From an uncultured Campylobacter sp. (GTDB lineage Bacteria > Campylobacterota > Campylobacteria > Campylobacterales > Campylobacteraceae), in contig NZ_CALHVM010000021.1 in the NCBI RefSeq assembly GCF_938039205.1, positions 1 to 22,659 on the forward strand: a stretch of 22,659 bases of DNA. Direction: 5' to 3'. The stretch's first letter is position 1, and each line of letters begins with the position of its first letter. The position numbers were made by a program, and so were the translations under genes. Under the pieces are notes generated by a model. It saw only the letters and a program-made list of their open reading frames with translations. It did not search any database and was not told the origin of the DNA. This document shows positions 22,082 through 22,659 of the stretch, piece by piece.

Positions 22082-22659
22082 TTAAATTTTATCTATATCG
22101 CCTTCTAGTCCGGCATCTACGCGCTTGCCGATATCTTTTAGTTTGCTAAACTCCTCTATTAGCCTCGGTGCGTCATCAAGGCTGATCGCAAACGTCCAAA
22201 GATAGGTGAGCACCGAGTAGATGTGGCCCGCGTTCGCCTGCTTGTGCGATAGCATAAATATCGCCAAGCTAAAAATCGCCGCCGCACTCGCACCGATGAT
22301 GAAAAAGCTCATCGCCTCTCTGTTTGAGATGCGGATACGAAGCTTTGAAAGTACGTCGTAGTGGCGCTTTAGCGTGCGCTCATCGCCTGCGCTTATGCGT
22401 CCGGTTTCGCGCTCTAGCTGGTTGTTTAGCTTTAGATACAAGCGGTCGTTTTTGGCGATATATTTGGGTAGCAAAACTCCAAAAACCGCGAGCAGGGCAA
22501 AAACAGCCAAACCCACGTAGAACTCGATAAATAAAAGCATGATCGCCGAACCGAAAATCGAGACAACCGAGGTGAAAAACATGGGAAAATGCTGCTCGAA
22601 AAAATCCACGAATTCGCGAGATAAATTTGCTCTTGCGATTACGGCGCTTTCGTCTTTTG
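22082..22659 (-). CDS. ABC transporter six-TM domain protein (partial, N-terminus outside window)
   Basis: The C-terminal 192 residues of a membrane protein; the frame stays open to the right edge, so the true start is outside. A reading that begins at GTG 22609 would be internal. The visible part has segments at about FTSVVSIFGSAIMLLF, VGLAVFALLAVFGVLL, and FFIIGASAAAIFSLAIFML, with a long charged cytosolic helix (KNDRLYLKLNNQLERETGR) between the second and third, as in the transmembrane half of ABC exporters. No Walker A or signature motif follows before the stop, so it fits the stand-alone 'ABC_membrane_3' type lacking an ATPase domain. It is followed by the CDF gene on the same strand. 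The substrate cannot be told. Confidence 0.75.
   Translation of the reverse strand, partial: KDESAVIARANLSREFVDFFEQHFPMFFTSVVSIFGSAIMLLFIEFYVGLAVFALLAVFGVLLPKYIAKNDRLYLKLNNQLERETGRISAGDERTLKRHYDVLSKLRIRISNREAMSFFIIGASAAAIFSLAIFMLSHKQANAGHIYSVLTYLWTFAISLDDAPRLIEEFSKLKDIGKRVDAGLEGDIDKI

Noticed and set aside
1..22659. CRISPR arrays, tRNA or rRNA genes, transposases, prophage genes.
   Set aside because: No regularly spaced repeats, cloverleaf sequences, rRNA motifs or transposase-like proteins were seen on either strand.

Overview
The window looks like a chromosome fragment of a Campylobacter in the group of oral or human-associated species with moderate GC (C. showae, C. rectus, C. curvus or C. 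concisus type). This rests on three things: the C. jejuni-like gene order gyrA-flgP-flgQ-flgR-asd-UPF0114 gene, TATAAT-type promoters preceded by T-rich tracts, and heavy use of the hexamer AAATTT in and between genes. The species is an inference from memory; no database was searched. There are no rRNA or tRNA genes, CRISPR arrays or insertion sequences.

Layout. At the left edge is the first 13 codons of a minus-strand gene with an S-layer/DUF4214-like N-terminus. Behind it lies a 290-base leader that has a strong promoter and an internal terminator-like hairpin. A DUF488 gene (minus) and a 1136-residue AsmA-like DUF748 protein (plus) follow. From 4.7 to 14.1 kb everything is on the plus strand: two lipoproteins, a ComF/CtsW-type phosphoribosyltransferase, a small membrane protein, gyrA, the flagellar genes flgP-flgQ-flgR, asd and a UPF0114 membrane protein. 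Then prs and lepA are read on the minus strand. A single-chain restriction-modification-specificity enzyme (17.9-21.1 kb, plus) comes next. The window closes with a CDF metal exporter and a truncated ABC-type membrane protein, both minus.

How genes work together. FlgP and FlgQ are motility proteins of the Campylobacter flagellar basal disk. FlgR is the NtrC-type activator of sigma54 flagellar genes. A good -24/-12 sigma54 site sits just before flgP, so the cluster may be under its own activator. The ComF/CtsW gene belongs to DNA uptake; the AAATTT hexamer fits the RAATTY site that in C. jejuni marks DNA for uptake.

Most notable points. (1) The RM-S enzyme carries a run of eight G exactly between its two target-recognition domains; loss or gain of one G gives a stop within a few codons, leaving nuclease, methylase and TRD1 but no TRD2. 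(2) A 52-base repeat occurs inverted at 4494-4545 and 15827-15878. Flipping the segment between the copies would place the lipoprotein-ctsW-gyrA-flgPQR-asd cluster directly behind lepA on one strand, which is the order known from C. jejuni, so the repeats probably mark a chromosomal inversion. (3) GyrA has Asn-Leu where other GyrA proteins have Asp-Ser/Thr in the quinolone-binding helix.
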